Shown: piece after piece, positions 1 through 8,004 of the stretch
How the letters are laid out: each line of letters starts with the position of its first letter
How positions within the stretch are numbered: the first letter of the stretch is position 1
NCBI RefSeq assembly: GCF_958431955.1
Contig: NZ_CAUASN010000023.1
Location: 1-37,923, forward strand
Origin: an uncultured Adlercreutzia sp.
GTDB lineage: Bacteria > Actinomycetota > Coriobacteriia > Coriobacteriales > Eggerthellaceae
Length of the DNA: 37,923 nucleotides
Reading direction: 5' to 3'
Notes under the pieces: model-generated
Told to the model about the DNA's origin: nothing
What the model saw: only the letters and a program-made list of their open reading frames with translations
The model's database searches: none
Program-made: the position numbers and the translations under genes

Positions 1-21
1 GGGGCGGGGAGAGGCGGGGCC

Positions 22-57
22 GCGAACGAAGCTGCGAACGAAGCTGCGAACGAAACG
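22..57. repeat. Short 12-bp tandem repeat
   Basis: The unit GCGAACGAAGCT occurs twice in full, followed by a third partial copy (GCGAACGAAACG). No gene covers it. It runs directly into the hairpin at 53-78. Function unknown. Confidence 0.7.
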
Positions 58-78
58 GCAACGCTCCCGTTGCCGTTT
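53..78. terminator. Hairpin, possible terminator of an upstream gene
   Basis: AAACGGCAACG and CGTTGCCGTTT form a perfect 11-bp stem with a 4-base loop (CTCC). There is no proper U-run on either side, so termination is only a possibility. It may close a gene that lies to the left of the window. Confidence 0.4.
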
Positions 79-143
79 GGCATCGAGGTGGAGGCAAAGG
101 TTCCTCGACGCCCACTCTTCTGTAACGGCCGTCGCCGCAAGCC

Positions 144-170
144 CTGACGCCTTTTCCCACCTCCCATAAT
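144..170 (+). promoter_or_regulatory. Weak candidate promoter for the membrane-protein gene
   Basis: CTGACG and CATAAT are separated by 15 bp. The -10 matches the consensus well but the -35 and spacing are poor. If real, the transcript would have a ~260-nt leader made largely of the 24-bp repeats at 184-375. Confidence 0.3.
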
Positions 171-183
171 GGAGCCGTCGAGC

Positions 184-375
184 GCCGGTGCTCAGGGCGC
201 GCGGAACGATCCGCTCCAATGTGCTCGTGACAGGCTGTCCCGGTACGGGCGGGACGGGTTGTCCCAGTGCATATAGAACGGGCCGCCCCAGTGCATGTGG
301 AGCGGGCCGCCCCAGCGTGGACGGGACGGGTCGCCCCGGCACATTCGGGGTGTGTCGTCCCGATGCTCCCGGGGC
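184..375. repeat. Degenerate 24-bp minisatellite, about eight units
   Basis: Eight consecutive 24-bp units can be laid out with no gaps. The two most alike begin at 256 and 280 (GGGYYGYCCCAGTGCAT). Conserved features are a GGG-YCG-YCCC core and an end near GGAAC or GGGAC. The period is eight codons, so the plus strand reads as an 8-residue repeat (TGRPSACG, AGRPSVDG, TGRPGTFG). There is no good ribosome-binding site for that frame. It sits just upstream of the membrane-protein gene and fills most of the 435-base gene-free start of the window. Confidence 0.65.
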
Positions 376-435
376 GCGTTACTTGCGGTGCTCGTGCGCT
401 TCTCAAGCGTATCGCCTGCGAGGAAAGGAAAAGTC

Positions 436-972
436 ATGGCAAAGACAGCGGCAGCTCCAGGTGCGGCGGTGCCGACGCGCCCCGCGAAGCCGTTCAACTC
501 CTATCTGCTGAACAAGTGCATCATCGGCTACGGCGTCATTAACGGCATCATCAACGCGGTTATCTTCTATCTTATCCACATGGGGGAGCCGACGGCGATG
601 TTCGGGGAGGCGGACATCTTCCACGACCTGGCGCTCACCGGCGTGCTGCTCGGCATTTTGCTGTTCGTCATCGTGGTGCCGCTCACCCGCATGGATGTGC
701 GCAAGCACGTGTTCGCAACCCCCGATGTGCCGAGTCTGGGCGGAGGCGCATCGCTCGTGCCCGCAAGCTACGCCCCGGCCCTGCTCGTGACCACCATCGT
801 GGCCACTGTCGTGCTCATGGGCGTGGGCGCCTTCATCTGCACGCTTGTGCCCCTGCCGCTGTCGATGACCGGCATGATGCTGCTCAAGGGCGTCGTGTGC
901 GCCTGCGCGGGCGGCGCGGCCGGCTACTTCACCATCTGCTACGTGGTGCGCTCCGGCAAGACCGAGGCCTAG
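436..972 (+). CDS. Hypothetical four-helix membrane protein
   Basis: The product is 178 residues and I do not recognise its family. The first ~20 residues are Ala/Pro-rich and probably cytoplasmic. Hydrophobic segments lie at about 28-48, 63-84, 114-136 and 146-171, with a short basic loop after the second (TRMDVRKH), giving a likely four-helix inner-membrane protein. The start was chosen because AGGAAAGGAAAAG lies just before the ATG; an in-frame upstream extension would run through the 24-bp repeat and has no ribosome-binding site. It is transcribed alone and ends before a strong terminator ahead of tig. No catalytic motif is visible. It could be a small transporter subunit or an envelope protein. 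Confidence 0.75.
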   Translation: MAKTAAAPGAAVPTRPAKPFNSYLLNKCIIGYGVINGIINAVIFYLIHMGEPTAMFGEADIFHDLALTGVLLGILLFVIVVPLTRMDVRKHVFATPDVPSLGGGASLVPASYAPALLVTTIVATVVLMGVGAFICTLVPLPLSMTGMMLLKGVVCACAGGAAGYFTICYVVRSGKTEA

Positions 973-1109
973 AGGAGGCAGCACGCACGGCGCATGGCCC
1001 CTAGGCGCTGCGGGATGATCTCGAAGCGCTGGGCCGCGGGTGCCTCCGGCGTGCTCGAGAGGACCCGGGCGGTCGAATAGCACACGGGCCAGGAAATACG
1101 TCAATGGAA

Positions 1110-1140
1110 GAGGCGCGGGAATCTCCCGCGTCTCTTTTTT
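1110..1140 (+). terminator. Intrinsic terminator after the membrane-protein gene
   Basis: GAGGCGCGGGA pairs with TCCCGCGTCTC (one wobble pair) around a short loop and is followed by six T. It separates the membrane-protein gene from tig. The rest of 973-1298 holds the tig promoter region and nothing else I can support. Confidence 0.9.
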
Positions 1141-1182
1141 GTGTCCGGGTGCGGGGGAGTTGTAGCCACTCGGGTGGGGTTG

Positions 1183-1191
1183 TGGCATAAT
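1183..1191 (+). promoter_or_regulatory. Extended -10 element, candidate tig promoter
   Basis: TGGCATAAT fits an extended -10 (TGn before CATAAT) about 108 bp upstream of the tig start. No -35 hexamer at 16-18 bp is convincing, which is tolerable for an extended -10 promoter. Confidence 0.45.
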
Positions 1192-1298
1192 AGCGAACCG
1201 TGCGCTTCCGCGGTGGCTCCGCCTGGCGGATCGCCGAGGAAGTGTCTGCGCGGACCGCAACGCCCGCGCCGTGTCTGGAAACGATGGAGGAATTATTC

Positions 1299-2723
1299 GT
1301 GGAAACTAACGTTGAGTCCCTTGAGGGCAACAAGGTCAAAGTCACCGTGACCGTGGATGCCGCCGATATCGACGGCCGCATCGCCAAGACCTACAAGGAC
1401 TTCGCCCGCAAGTACAACTTCCCGGGCTTCCGCCGCGGCAAGGCCCCGCGCCCGGTCATCGACAACGCGCTCGGCGCCGAGGCCGTGCGCGCCACCGTCA
1501 CCGACGAGGTGCTGAACAGCGCCTGGGCCGCCGCCATCGACGCCGAGGGCCTCTCGCCGGTGTCCGGCCCCGCCATGGAGGAGACCGAGCTCGTCGAGTC
1601 CGGCAAGCCCTACACCTTCGCGTTCACCATCGACCTGCGCCCGCAGGTGGAGCTGGCCAACTACGACGCCGTGGAGGTGGAGCTGCCCTTCGCCGAGGCC
1701 ACCGAGGCCGAGATCGACGACCAGGTGTCCGCCATGGCCGAGCACTACACCACCTTCGAGGACGCTTCGGCGGCCACGAAGATGAAGCCGGAGAACTACG
1801 CCGAGCTGGCCATCAAGGCCACCGACGCCGACGGCAACGACATCGCCGCCATCTCGAGCGAGTCGCGCCTGTACGGGCCGGGCACCGGCATGCTCTCCGA
1901 GGCCTTCGACGAGGAGATCATGGGCATGAAGAAGGGCCAGACCAAGGAGTTCACCCTGGAGGTGCCCGCCGACGAGACCGCCGTGCTCCTGGCCGACCAG
2001 GCCGGCAAGCCCGTGAACTTCGAGGTCACCTGCACCGTGGTGAAGAAGAAGGCCGCCCCCGAGGTCACCGACGAGTGGGCCAAGGAGACCATGGGCTTCG
2101 AGAGCGTGGCCGACATGCGCGAGCGCATCGCCGAGTCGCTGAACATGCAGAAGGGCGCCATGATGCCGCGCATCAAGGAGAACGCCATCATGACGAAGCT
2201 GCTTGAGCGCGTGGATACCGAGGTTCCCGAGGCCATGGCCGCCGAGGCCGAGACCTCGCTTCTGCAGGACTTCTTCGGCCAGCTGCAGCAGGCCGGCATG
2301 ACCTTCGACGCCTACCTGGCCAGCCAGAACATCACCTCCGACCAGTTCAAGGCCGACCTGAAGGCCCAGGCTGCCGACCACGTGAAGGAGGAGCTCGCCC
2401 TTGAGGCGTGGGCCCGTCACGCCGGCATGGAGGTCACCGACGAGGACATCTCCGCCGAGTTCGCCAAGACCGGCGTGGAGGATCCCGCGGCGCTGGAGCA
2501 GGAGTGGCGCGACGCGGGCCGTCTGCACCTCATCCGCACGGGTCTGCTGCGCCAGAAGGCCATCGAGAACCTCATGGAGAACGCCAAGGTGACCGAGGTG
2601 GACTTCGCCGCCCAGGCCGCGGCCGAGAAGAAGGCCGAGAAGAAGCCGGCCAAGAAGACCGCCGCCAAGAAGGCGCCCGCGAAGAAGGCCGCCAAGAAGG
2701 ACGACGCCGAGGCCGCCGAGTAG
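1299..2723 (+). CDS. tig: Trigger factor, ribosome-associated chaperone and prolyl isomerase
   Basis: The product is 474 residues. Trigger factor binds the ribosome near the exit tunnel and shields nascent chains; the central FKBP-like domain is a peptidyl-prolyl isomerase. The N-terminal ribosome-binding signature is present as FPGFRRGKAP at residues 41-50. The FKBP-like middle and the helical C-terminal arms follow. The tail is an Ala/Lys-rich low-complexity extension (EKKAEKKPAKKTAAKKAPAK), seen in many high-GC Gram-positives. The GTG start was chosen because GAGGA lies about 8 bases upstream and VETNVESLEGNKVKV matches the usual family start; an ATG 15 bases upstream (1284) is an alternative. 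It is followed by its own terminator and then clpP and clpX, a classic tig-clpP-clpX order. Confidence 0.97.
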   Translation: METNVESLEGNKVKVTVTVDAADIDGRIAKTYKDFARKYNFPGFRRGKAPRPVIDNALGAEAVRATVTDEVLNSAWAAAIDAEGLSPVSGPAMEETELVESGKPYTFAFTIDLRPQVELANYDAVEVELPFAEATEAEIDDQVSAMAEHYTTFEDASAATKMKPENYAELAIKATDADGNDIAAISSESRLYGPGTGMLSEAFDEEIMGMKKGQTKEFTLEVPADETAVLLADQAGKPVNFEVTCTVVKKKAAPEVTDEWAKETMGFESVADMRERIAESLNMQKGAMMPRIKENAIMTKLLERVDTEVPEAMAAEAETSLLQDFFGQLQQAGMTFDAYLASQNITSDQFKADLKAQAADHVKEELALEAWARHAGMEVTDEDISAEFAKTGVEDPAALEQEWRDAGRLHLIRTGLLRQKAIENLMENAKVTEVDFAAQAAAEKKAEKKPAKKTAAKKAPAKKAAKKDDAEAAE

Positions 2724-2747
2724 GCCCGCGCCACCGATCGACCGACC

Positions 2748-2776
2748 AGGGCGGGGGAGACCCCGCCCTTTCTGTT
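2748..2776 (+). terminator. Intrinsic terminator after tig
   Basis: AGGGCGGGG and CCCCGCCCT form a perfect 9-bp stem with a GAGA loop and a T-rich tail (TTTCTGTT). It separates tig transcription from clpP. Confidence 0.9.
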
Positions 2777-2881
2777 CATTTCCCCGTTTCACTTGCATTG
2801 CGAACGGATGTATAGCAATATGATTCCGAACGAAGAGCAGGCCGCCTGAGCGCGGCCCTATTTGCGAAAGAGAGGCATCCC

Positions 2882-3514
2882 ATGGGCATCGAACGTGCGA
2901 GCAACGCGCTCATCCCCTACGTCATCGAGCAGTCGCCCCGCGGCGAGCGCAGCTACGACATCTACAGCCGCCTGCTGAACGACCGCATCATCTTCCTCGG
3001 CGAGCAGATCGACGACCATGTGGCAAACTCCGTGGTGGCGCAGCTGCTGCACCTGGAGGCCACCGACCCGGACAAGGACATCTCGCTGTACATCAACTCC
3101 CCGGGCGGCTCGGTCACGGCGGGCCTCGGCATCCTGGACACGATGAACTTCATCAAGTGCGACGTGTCCACCATCTGCATCGGCGAGTGCGCCTCCATGG
3201 CCGCCGTGCTGCTGTCGTCGGGCACCAAGGGCAAGCGCTTCGTGCTGCCGAACTCCATGGTGCTCATCCACCAGCCTCTGGGCGGCGCCCAGGGCCAGCA
3301 GACGGAAATCGCCATCGTGGCCGATTTCATGCTGAAGACCCGCAAGCGCCTGAACAAGATCCTGTCCGAGAACACCGGCCAGTCCATCGAGCGCATCCAG
3401 CTGGATACCGAGCGCGACAACTACATGACCGCCGAGGAGGCCAAGGAGTACGGCCTCGTGGACGAGATCATCTACCACCACGGCGCCATGCCCGGCCAGA
3501 AGAAGGGCGAGTAG
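2882..3514 (+). CDS. clpP: ATP-dependent Clp protease proteolytic subunit
   Basis: The product is 210 residues, the usual ClpP length. ClpP is a serine protease that assembles as a double heptameric ring and degrades substrates fed in by ClpX and other AAA+ partners. The catalytic triad can be placed as Ser105 (in GECASMAAVL), His130 (LIHQPLGG) and Asp179 (ERDNYMTAEEA). The Ser-His and His-Asp distances equal those of E. coli ClpP (25 and 49). The oxyanion-site loop SPGGSVTAG is present. GAAAGAGAGGCATCCC before the ATG gives a reasonable Shine-Dalgarno. The gene is immediately upstream of its unfoldase clpX, with a hairpin between them. Confidence 0.97.
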   Translation: MGIERASNALIPYVIEQSPRGERSYDIYSRLLNDRIIFLGEQIDDHVANSVVAQLLHLEATDPDKDISLYINSPGGSVTAGLGILDTMNFIKCDVSTICIGECASMAAVLLSSGTKGKRFVLPNSMVLIHQPLGGAQGQQTEIAIVADFMLKTRKRLNKILSENTGQSIERIQLDTERDNYMTAEEAKEYGLVDEIIYHHGAMPGQKKGE

Positions 3515-3548
3515 CCCCTCAGGGCAGCCGCAGCCGCTGATGGCATCC

Positions 3549-3587
3549 GCGGGCGCCGGGCGATCCCGAGCATCGTCCGGCGCCCGC
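3549..3587 (+). terminator. Long hairpin between clpP and clpX
   Basis: GCGGGCGCCGG and CCGGCGCCCGC form a perfect 11-bp stem. The 17-base interior can extend pairing with CGAT/ATCG. There is no U-run directly after it, so it may be a 3' stabiliser or partial terminator that lowers clpX relative to clpP. Confidence 0.5.
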
Positions 3588-3633
3588 CTGCGCCTTTCGC
3601 AACGAACGAGAACGACCAACCCCGAAGGAAGCC

Positions 3634-5037
3634 ATGAACAACCGCCAACATCCCTACGATCCGCACCGGGGCGACTACAGCTGCGCCTTCTGCGGCAAGA
3701 CCGGCGACCAGGTGAACGCCATGATCTCCGGCCCCAACGGCATCTACATCTGCGACGAGTGCATCTCGGTGTGCGCCGACGCCATGATGCGCGACATGGG
3801 CTATACCATGGCCCAGGAGTTCGAGCCGGCCGACGACGGCCGCTTCGGCGGGGGCTGGGGCCGCTGGGGCAATCCGCCCGAGGCCGAGATGCTCCGCGAG
3901 GAGAGCCCCGTCGACGATGACGCCCCCTCGCCGGCCGAGGTGCTGGGCGACCTGCCCACGCCGCACGAGCTGTACGCGCGCCTGTCGGAGCACGTGGTGG
4001 GCCAGGAAGAGGCCAAGCGCGCGCTGTCGGTGGCCGTGTACAACCACTACAAGCGCATCTCCATGGGCGCGGCGGCCGCCGAGGGCGACGTGGAGCTGGC
4101 CAAGAGCAACATCATGCTCATCGGCCCCACCGGCTCGGGCAAGACGCTTTTGGCCCAGACGCTCGCCCGCACGCTGAAGGTGCCCTTCGCCATCGCGGAC
4201 GCCACCACGCTCACCGAGGCGGGCTACGTCGGCGAGGACGTGGAGAACATCCTGTTGAAGCTCATCACCGCGGCCGACTTTGAGGTGCCGCGCGTCGAGA
4301 TCGGCATCATCTACATCGACGAGATCGACAAGATCGCCCGCAAGGCCGAGAACCTCTCCATCACCCGCGACGTGTCCGGCGAGGGCGTGCAGCAGGCGCT
4401 TCTGAAGATCGTCGAGGGCTGCGAGGCCTCCGTGCCGCCCCAGGGCGGCCGCAAGCACCCCCAGCAGGAGCTCATTCCCATCGACACGACGAACATCCTG
4501 TTCATCCTGGGCGGCGCCTTCGTGGGCCTGGCCGACATCGTGGCCCAGCGCGTGGGCACCACCTCCCTCGGCTTCGCGAGCGAGCTAGCCGCCTCCAAGA
4601 AGGAGACCGAGGCCGAGCTTCTGCGCCAGGTGCTGCCGGAGGACCTGAACAAGTACGGCATGATCCCCGAGTTCGTGGGCCGTATCCCGGTCATCACGTC
4701 GTTGAACGAGCTGTCCGAGGAAGACCTCGTGCGCATCCTCGTGGAGCCGAAGAACGCGCTCGTGAAGCAGTACACGCGCATGTTCGAGTTCGAGGACTGC
4801 CGGCTTTCCTTCGACGACGCGGCGCTCACCGCCATCGCGCACGAGGCCGTGGAGCACGGCACCGGCGCCCGTGGCCTGCGCTCCATCTGCGAGCGCGTGC
4901 TGATGGACGTGATGTACGACCTGCCCGAGTTCGGCGGTGCCTCCCAGGTGACCGTGCGGGCGAGCGACATCACCGGCGAGACGCGCCCCGTCATCAAGCC
5001 GCGCGCCAACGTGGAGGCCGCGCCGCTTTCCGCCTAA
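3634..5037 (+). CDS. clpX: ClpX, AAA+ unfoldase of the ClpXP protease
   Basis: The product is 467 residues, slightly longer than the common ~420. The N-terminal zinc-binding domain has Cys17, Cys20, Cys40 and Cys43 in a C4 arrangement. An acidic, Gly/Trp-rich linker follows (about 63-105) and accounts for the extra length. The AAA+ core has Walker A GPTGSGKT (164-171), the GYVG pore loop (197-200), Walker B IIYIDE (226-231) and the ClpX signature VPPQGGRKHPQQE. The ClpP-contacting loop reads LGF (SLGFASEL) where many ClpX proteins have IGF. GAAGGAAGCC precedes the ATG. Its role is to unfold substrates with ATP and thread them into ClpP. Confidence 0.97.
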   Translation: MNNRQHPYDPHRGDYSCAFCGKTGDQVNAMISGPNGIYICDECISVCADAMMRDMGYTMAQEFEPADDGRFGGGWGRWGNPPEAEMLREESPVDDDAPSPAEVLGDLPTPHELYARLSEHVVGQEEAKRALSVAVYNHYKRISMGAAAAEGDVELAKSNIMLIGPTGSGKTLLAQTLARTLKVPFAIADATTLTEAGYVGEDVENILLKLITAADFEVPRVEIGIIYIDEIDKIARKAENLSITRDVSGEGVQQALLKIVEGCEASVPPQGGRKHPQQELIPIDTTNILFILGGAFVGLADIVAQRVGTTSLGFASELAASKKETEAELLRQVLPEDLNKYGMIPEFVGRIPVITSLNELSEEDLVRILVEPKNALVKQYTRMFEFEDCRLSFDDAALTAIAHEAVEHGTGARGLRSICERVLMDVMYDLPEFGGASQVTVRASDITGETRPVIKPRANVEAAPLSA

Positions 5038-5044
5038 GACACCC

Positions 5045-5067
5045 GGTGCCGCCTTCCGGGCGGCGCC
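5045..5067 (+). terminator. Hairpin between clpX and valS
   Basis: GGTGCCGCC pairs with GGCGGCGCC (one wobble) around a 5-base loop 8 bases after the clpX stop. There is no U-run. The following ~60 bases are a low-complexity ACCCGCGCGAC-like stretch with no gene. Confidence 0.4.
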
Positions 5068-5157
5068 GTCCCGCGCACCCGCGCGACCCGCACCCCACGT
5101 GACCCGCGTACCCGCGCGACGAGCGTTCAAGCAGAGCCAAGCAGAGAAGGGATGAAG

Positions 5158-7818
5158 ATGACCCAGACCGACTACGCCGCCATGGAGCGGCCCATCTTCG
5201 AGGCGTGGAAGGACGCCGGCTACTTCCAGCGCACGCCGGGCTTCGGCGAGCACGCCGACGAGTCCTACACCATCGTCATCCCGCCGCCGAACATCACCGG
5301 CGTGCTGCACATGGGCCATGCCCTCAACGACACCATCCAGGACGCCTGCATCCGCCGCGCCCGCATGCGCGGCTTCCAGACCCGCTGGATCATCGGCACC
5401 GACCACGCGGGCATCTCCACCCAGACCAAGGTGGACAAGCGCCTGGCCGACCAGGGTATCAGCCGTCTGGAGATCGGCCGCGAGGCCTTCATCGAGGAGT
5501 GCTACAAGTGGCGCGAGGAGTACGGCACCACCATCGTGAACCAGATCAAGGGCATGGGCTGCTCCTGCGACTACTCCGACGAGCACTTCACGCTGGAGCC
5601 CGCCTACGTGCGCGCCGTGCGGAAACTGTTCGTCGACTGGTACAAGAACGACCTCATCTACCGCGGCAAGCGCATCGTGAATTGGTGCCCGCACTGCACC
5701 ACGGCCATCGCCGACGACGAGGCTGAGTACGTGGACGAGGCGGGGCATCTGTGGTACCTGCGCTACCCGCTCACCGAGCCCGACGGCGACCTTGAGTACC
5801 TGGTCGTGGCCACCACGCGCCCCGAGACCATGCTGGGGGACACCGGTGTGGCCGTGAATCCCAAGGACGAGCGCTTCGCCCGCCTCATCGGGCGCACGGT
5901 GAAGCTGCCGCTCGTGGATCGCGAGATCCCCATCTTCGCCGACTGGCACGTGGACACCGAGTTCGGCACCGGCTGCGTGAAGGTGACCCCCTCCCACGAC
6001 CCCAACGACTGGGCGATGGGGGAGAAGGCGGGACTGCCCCGCATCAACATCTTCGACGAGACGGCGCACGTGGTGGAAGGCTACGGGAAGTTCTCGGGGA
6101 TGGACCGCGACGAGGCCCGCGAGGCCATCGTGGCCGCCTTCGAGGAGCTGGGGCTGCTCGATCACGTGGAGGACCACGACCACTCGGTCATGACCTGCTA
6201 CCGCTGCCACACCAAGCTGGAGCCCTGGGAGTCCGAGCAGTGGTTCGTGGCCGTGGACGGCCTGAAGGAGCCCGCGGCCCGCGTGGTGGAGGACGGCTCC
6301 ATCCAGTTCCACCCGGCCCGCTGGAAGCAGGTGTACCTCGACTGGCTCGCGAACCTGAAGGACTGGTGCATCTCGCGCCAGCTGTGGTGGGGCCACCGCA
6401 TCCCCATGTACTACTGCGACGAGTGCGGCTGGGAGGACGCCTCGGTGGACGAGGTGGAGGTGTGCCCCGTGTGCGGCCATCCCGTGCGCCAGGACGACGA
6501 CGTGCTGGACACGTGGTTCTCCAGCCAGCTGTGGCCCTTCGCCACCATGGGCTGGACGGAGGAGGGCATGGACGCGCCCCAGATGCGCACGGCCTACCCG
6601 ACCCAGGTGCTCTCCACGGCCCGCGACATCATGGGCCTGTGGGTGGCGCGCATGGTGATGGCCTCCATGTACTGCTGCGACGACACCATTCCCTTCGAGG
6701 ACGTCATCATCCATCCCACGGTGATGGCCGCCGACGGCAAGCCCATGTCGAAGAGCCGCGGCAACGGCGTGGACCCGCTGCGCCTCATGGAGGACTACGG
6801 CGCCGACGGCATGCGCTTCGGCCTGCTTATGCAGGTGACGGGCGCCCAGGACATGCGCTTCAACGAGGCGAAGCTGGAAAGCTCCCGCAACTTCGCGAAC
6901 AAGGTGAAGAACGCGAGCCGCTTCGTGCTCATGAACCTCGAGGGCTACGAGCCCGGCGCGCCCGAGCCCGTGACCCCCGCCGACCGCTGGATCTTCTCGC
7001 GTCTGGCGAAGGTGGTGGCGGCGGTGGACGCGGCCTACGACAACTTCGAGTTCGGCGAGATCACCCGCGAGCTGTACAGCTTCGTGTGGAACGAGTTCTG
7101 CGACTGGTACATCGAGTTCTCCAAGGCGCGCCTGGCCGCCGACGCCGATCCGGCCGACCGCGCGGCCTGCCAGCGCAACCTGGTGTTCGTGCTGGGGCAG
7201 ATCCTGCGCCTTCTGCATCCCATCATGCCGTTCATCACCGAGGAGGTCTACGGCGAGATGCCCCGGGAAGAGGGCGGCGCGCCCATGCTCATCGTGGCGC
7301 CGTGGCCCGATGCGGCCGAGCTTAGCCGCTTTGTCGACGAGGAGTCCGAGCGCGCCATCGCCATGGTGTGCGAGGTGGTGGGCGCCATCCGGAGCACCCG
7401 CTCGCGCTACGGCATCTCGCCGAAGGTGGCGCTACCCGTGGCCGTGAAGGTGTCTAACGAGGCCGACGCGGCGCTGCTGCTGGCCCAGGCGCACCTCGTG
7501 GCGCAGCTCGCGAACGTGGAGGAGTTCGACGTGGCCGTGGAGGCCTCCAAGCCCGCCGAGAGCGCCGTGGTGCTCGGCGCGGGGCTCGAGGTGTACATCG
7601 TGCTCGCGGGCCACGTGGACTTCGAGGCCGAGCGCGCCCGCCTCGCAAAGGAGCGCGACAGCGTGGCCAAGGACGCCGCGAAGTTCGAGAAGAAGCTCTC
7701 GAACCCGGGCTTTCTGGCGAAGGCCGCGCCCGAGATCGTGGAGAAGGACAAGGCGAAGCTGGCCGACCTCACCGACAAGCTCGCCCGCATCGAGGCCCAG
7801 CTGGCCGAGCTCGGGTAG
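5158..7818 (+). CDS. valS: Valyl-tRNA synthetase
   Basis: The product is about 886 residues, a normal class Ia ValRS length. It charges tRNA-Val and edits misactivated threonine. The HIGH motif is HMGH near residues 51-54 (after PPPNITGVL) and the KMSKS loop is KPMSKS at 528-533. The editing (CP1) region is recognisable from residues ~190-370 (TTRPETMLGDTGVAVNPKD). A zinc-type segment CDECGW...CPVCGH follows, and the C-terminus is the ValRS coiled coil (FEAERARLAKERDSVAKDAAKFEKKL). There are two close ATGs: the first, at 5152, abuts the AGAAGGG Shine-Dalgarno with no spacing, while the second, at 5158, has 6 bases, so the second was preferred. A strong terminator follows. Confidence 0.96.
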   Translation: MTQTDYAAMERPIFEAWKDAGYFQRTPGFGEHADESYTIVIPPPNITGVLHMGHALNDTIQDACIRRARMRGFQTRWIIGTDHAGISTQTKVDKRLADQGISRLEIGREAFIEECYKWREEYGTTIVNQIKGMGCSCDYSDEHFTLEPAYVRAVRKLFVDWYKNDLIYRGKRIVNWCPHCTTAIADDEAEYVDEAGHLWYLRYPLTEPDGDLEYLVVATTRPETMLGDTGVAVNPKDERFARLIGRTVKLPLVDREIPIFADWHVDTEFGTGCVKVTPSHDPNDWAMGEKAGLPRINIFDETAHVVEGYGKFSGMDRDEAREAIVAAFEELGLLDHVEDHDHSVMTCYRCHTKLEPWESEQWFVAVDGLKEPAARVVEDGSIQFHPARWKQVYLDWLANLKDWCISRQLWWGHRIPMYYCDECGWEDASVDEVEVCPVCGHPVRQDDDVLDTWFSSQLWPFATMGWTEEGMDAPQMRTAYPTQVLSTARDIMGLWVARMVMASMYCCDDTIPFEDVIIHPTVMAADGKPMSKSRGNGVDPLRLMEDYGADGMRFGLLMQVTGAQDMRFNEAKLESSRNFANKVKNASRFVLMNLEGYEPGAPEPVTPADRWIFSRLAKVVAAVDAAYDNFEFGEITRELYSFVWNEFCDWYIEFSKARLAADADPADRAACQRNLVFVLGQILRLLHPIMPFITEEVYGEMPREEGGAPMLIVAPWPDAAELSRFVDEESERAIAMVCEVVGAIRSTRSRYGISPKVALPVAVKVSNEADAALLLAQAHLVAQLANVEEFDVAVEASKPAESAVVLGAGLEVYIVLAGHVDFEAERARLAKERDSVAKDAAKFEKKLSNPGFLAKAAPEIVEKDKAKLADLTDKLARIEAQLAELG

Positions 7819-7854
7819 CTGCGGGCTCTTACGGTTCTCATTTCCTATCAGCTG

Positions 7855-7881
7855 AAAGGCCGCCCTCGGGCGGCCTTTTTT
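7855..7881 (+). terminator. Intrinsic terminator after valS
   Basis: AAAGGCCGCCC and GGGCGGCCTTT form a long perfect stem followed by T6. It marks the end of the housekeeping block and the edge of the minus-strand surface-protein island. Confidence 0.93.
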
Positions 7882-7951
7882 GCGTAGGGAAGGGAAAAGG
7901 AAGGGAAGGGTCGGCCGCTCCGGTTGGGGCGGTCTCGCAGAGAACGGAAGA

Positions 7952-7983
7952 GGGGCCCGGCGGCGCGAAGCTGCCGGGCCCCC
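7952..7983 (-). terminator. Terminator hairpin of surface gene 1
   Basis: GGGGCCCGGCGGC and GCTGCCGGGCCCC pair (one mismatch) just past the stop codon, followed on the minus strand by TCTTCCGTTCTC. Nearly the same hairpin follows surface gene 2 (14281-14312) and occurs without an intact gene at 13669-13700. Confidence 0.75.
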
Positions 7984-8004
7984 GTGCGTGCCGGGGACTG
8001 CGCC

